Below are positions 61,415-64,000 of a stretch of 64,000 nt of DNA, one piece after another. Under the pieces are notes generated by a model. The model searched no databases, was not told the DNA's origin, and worked only from the letters and a program-made list of their open reading frames with translations. Positions within the stretch are counted from its first letter, which is position 1. The number at the start of each line of letters is the position of its first letter. The DNA lies in NCBI GenBank assembly GCA_025435555.1, contig JAIWWG010000027.1:124001-188000 (forward strand), given 5' to 3'. Origin of the DNA: Chytriomyces cf. hyalinus JEL632. Taxonomy: Eukaryota; Chytridiomycota; Chytridiomycetes; Chytridiales; Chytriomycetaceae. Position numbers and translations under genes: made by a program.

Positions 61415-61471
<57 letters not shown>

Positions 61472-63698
61472 TGGACAGGTGGCCATCAAACTACTGCGCA
61501 AGGACCGCATCTCGAATCCAACAAGACGTGCGAAAGTGATGCGAGAAATAACAATGTTACAGGTTCGCACTTTGAGACACCTTTTTTCTCTCACTGATTA
61601 AAAATAATTATATTGCCCCCCCTCCCAACAGTCCCTCGACCATCCATTCGTAGTCTCGCTTAAGGAAGTCGTCGAGAATGAGGCGTACATTGGTCTTGTC
61701 ATGCAGTTTGCCTCGGGTGTGTGTGTTGGCTGTTTGTTCGGTTTCCTTTCTTGCACTAATTTGCATGGGCTCAGGCGGAGAAATGTTCCACTACATCATG
61801 GCTCAACCCGATGGTCGTCTGACGGAGCGAGAAGGAAAGAAATTCTTTGCCCAACTGGTTTCCGGTGTCAGCTACATCCATTCAGTCGGAATAGTGCATC
61901 GAGACCTGAAATTGGTTTGTATTCCCATCCCCAAAAAAAAAAAAGACCAATAAAACTCAATTCGAAATTCTCAACAACAGGAAAACCTCCTTCTTGGCCC
62001 CGACAACAATGTTTTGATTTCCGATTTTGGGTTCGCAAACAAAAATTCGGAGCACATGGAAACTTCTTGTGGAAGCCCTGGTTACGCCGCCCCCGAACTC
62101 GTCGTTAGCAATGTAAAGACCTCATGATGATGGAATGAAGTTTTCGGGACTGGGTTTTTTGATGCGTTTTTTTTTTCTAGGGATATGTTGGGGATTCGGC
62201 CGATATTTGGAGTTGTGGTGTCATTCTTGTGAGTCCGCCCTTGTGTGAACTTTTTTCGAAGAAGCGCGATTGTACTTAACAGTACTTTCATGAGTAGTAT
62301 GGCATGCTCTGTGGGTATTTACCGTACGATGACGATCCAGCGAATCCGGAATCCGAAAACATCAACCTATTGTATCAGTACATTCTTCATACCAAATTGA
62401 CGTATCCATCGCATCTATCTGCTCCGGCTCGTAACATTATCGGAATCATGTTGGTGCCGGATCCGAAAAACCGGGGTAAAATGTCTGACGTGATGAGCCA
62501 TGCGTGAGTAAAGAACATGAGTATTCTGATTTTTGTTGTTTAAACCTCCCTATTTTTCAGATGGCTTTCTTCCGAGTCTCATATCTTCCAAGCAGAGCTT
62601 GAACGAAGATTGGTGCGTGCTATATTTCTATTTCACTGTCAATTTTGGGATAGTAATTTAAACGTTTGCTGTCCCTTTCAGAAACGATTTGGTTTGGATG
62701 GAAAGTCTGAAACTGATGGCAAGCAGATCGTACCGGATACCTCCAAATCAGGGGAGCCAGGCGAAACGTCAACAAGGCGGTCCACTGTGTCGATCCCTGA
62801 CGAGCGACTGTGAGCCAGAATTTTTTTTCCCACTGCTTTTGACTGTCAATTTCGATATTTATTTATGAGTCCAAAAATGTACAGGTCAATCAGTGTACAT
62901 CGCGGTGCATCTGTTGCCAGTAAAGGCTGGTTCTGGAGCAGAAAGGCATCACCCAACGGCGCAGTCACTCCAACTCTTTCGCACAAGTCAATCACAAGCC
63001 CGACAGAATCAATTGCACCCAGCATTGTATCAGTCGATATGACGCCCAGCCGATCTTCAACAACGTATTCGCTATCCAACTCAGACTACGGTGGAGCCAG
63101 AGAACGGGTTCTAAGATACCATGCCGGTCCAGTTGACAAAAATGCAATGTCACCCAGAGATCCGTTGGAACTGCTAATAGACCTCGAAACGCTGTTTGAA
63201 CAAAAGTTTGGATGGATTGTTCAAAGTAACGGTTTATCAAGCGGTGAATTCAAGTTGAAGGTTTCAAAACCGCGAGGAGTCAAAATTGGCGCAAAAAGTG
63301 TCCTCGAAACCGAGGATACCGCTGTTCCCGACGACACCAATGCAGCAGTCCCTGTGGATTCAGCGGCACCTGCCGAAAACAACATCACAAGTGCGCAAGC
63401 TGGCGATGCAAAAATGAAACAGATTGTGGACAGTCTGCCAGTATCCTTGATGAAACGGATTCGGAATTTCGTGTACACACTGGGACCAAATGCCAGTAAA
63501 GGGTTCGACGGTAAACCCCTTGCAGAAGGAGAAGGTGTCACGGGCATGGAAGAAGAAATGACATTTACCGTTGAGGTTCAAAAAATCAAAGATTTGAAGG
63601 GCATGCATGTCGTTGAGTTTAAGCGGATCAAGGGCGATGTATGGTGCTTCAAACGGCTGTATGGGATTCTTCTTGCTGATTTACCGTTGGCAGGATAG
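61190..63698 (+). CDS. Kin4-like Ser/Thr kinase with C-terminal KA1 domain, copy 2
   Basis: Tandem paralogue of the preceding kinase. Glycine loop [59 protein letters not shown], then [20 protein letters not shown]. Ser-rich linker with [13 protein letters not shown], then the KA1 domain [20 protein letters not shown] and [19 protein letters not shown]. The first intron contains a (TC)n microsatellite right before its acceptor. Exon layout follows copy 1 closely, which supports a local duplication. A similar signalling role is inferred; divergence in the linker suggests different regulation. Confidence 0.91.
61419..61468. repeat. (TC)25 microsatellite in kinase 2 intron 1
   Basis: About 25 TC units lie between the donor (GTGAAG after SNDE) and the acceptor (GGACAG before VAIK). 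It occupies the polypyrimidine-tract position. Confidence 0.9.
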
Positions 63699-63820
63699 AT
63701 GGAATTAGATGTGTTGTTTGTAACTTTGGGGGGGGGAGGGGGATTTGTTTAAAGTAAAAAAAGTTTTGTATTTTCAAAAGGTTTTTTTTGGGAAGATTTA
63801 CAAAACTAGTCGGTCGCGTC
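63699..63820. other. Short intergenic spacer
   Basis: 122 bp with G- and T-runs (GGGGGGGAGGGGG near 63730). No gene is supported. Confidence 0.4.
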
Positions 63821-64000
63821 ATGAGCAAACGCGGAGCAACTTCAGCTGGTTCTCAGGATGAACCAAGTACAACACCTTCCGAAGTAAGCCCACTCATCAC
63901 TGAAGAGAGCGCGCTACTGGGTCCAAAGCCCATGTCAGTACGAGAAGAAACGCGCCAAAAGCCATCCGAAAGACTCAGGGAAACGAGTGTACACTCCCGA
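63821..64000 (+). CDS. Start of an unidentified gene, cut by the window end
   Basis: From the ATG at 63821, 60 codons remain open to the edge: MSKRGATSAGSQDEPS, then SPLITEESALLGPKPM. It is Ser/Glu-rich with acidic di-leucine-like motifs (PLI, ALLGP) as seen in cytosolic N-termini of some vacuolar or endosomal membrane proteins, but there is too little sequence to name it. Confidence 0.45.
   Translation, partial: MSKRGATSAGSQDEPSTTPSEVSPLITEESALLGPKPMSVREETRQKPSERLRETSVHSR

Overview
The window is intron-rich nuclear DNA of a flagellated (zoosporic) fungus, most likely a chytrid. Introns are mostly 50-75 nt with GT..AG ends and CTAAC-like branch sites. Fungal-type genes (Fzo1 mitofusin, Kin4-like kinases with KA1 domains, a CBM21 glycogen-targeting PP1 subunit, a CFEM-like wall or secreted protein, fungal homeobox genes) sit beside BBS2, a BBSome subunit kept only by ciliated lineages. 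A fragment of fungal 18S rDNA at 23.4-23.8 kb fits the same conclusion. The exact genus cannot be read from this.

Layout. 0-7 kb: NUF2 (kinetochore, minus) and BBS2 (cilium, plus) diverge from a 91-bp gap, followed by the mitofusin FZO1. 7-11.4 kb: a gene-poor stretch with degenerate repeats, a GC-rich three-exon gene of unknown function (8375-9755) that I rebuilt by splicing, a possible zinc-finger relic, and a membrane-anchored helical protein. 11.8-16.6 kb: two tandem arrestin-like genes, the second with a one-base frameshift. 16.7-21.9 kb: MED14 (minus), divergent from a phytanoyl-CoA-dioxygenase-like gene. 23.4-23.9 kb: an orphan 3' end of 18S rDNA. 24-27 kb: an HCN-type cyclic-nucleotide-gated channel lacking the GYG selectivity filter. 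27.4-32 kb: two convergent homeobox genes sharing an intron position. 33-42 kb: CBM21 PP1 regulator, HNH protein, multi-pass membrane protein, third arrestin-like gene. 42-50.7 kb: peroxisomal 4CL-like ligase, ALG12, fatty-acid desaturase, F-box protein. 51-58 kb (all minus): DUSP23-like phosphatase, LEA2/DUF3712-like membrane protein, DNAJC8-like J protein, CFEM-like cysteine-rich protein. 58.4-63.7 kb: tandem Kin4-like kinases, then the start of one more gene cut by the window end.

There is no operon logic. Genes are closely packed (gaps often 60-400 bp) with several divergent pairs that probably share promoters: NUF2/BBS2, MED14/PHYHD1-like, 4CL/ALG12, desaturase/F-box. Three kinds of local duplication stand out: the arrestin pair, the kinase pair and possibly the homeobox pair. 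I found no CRISPR array, prophage, complete transposon or convincing tRNA gene. All exon boundaries were inferred by eye from splice signals, phase and protein-family alignment.
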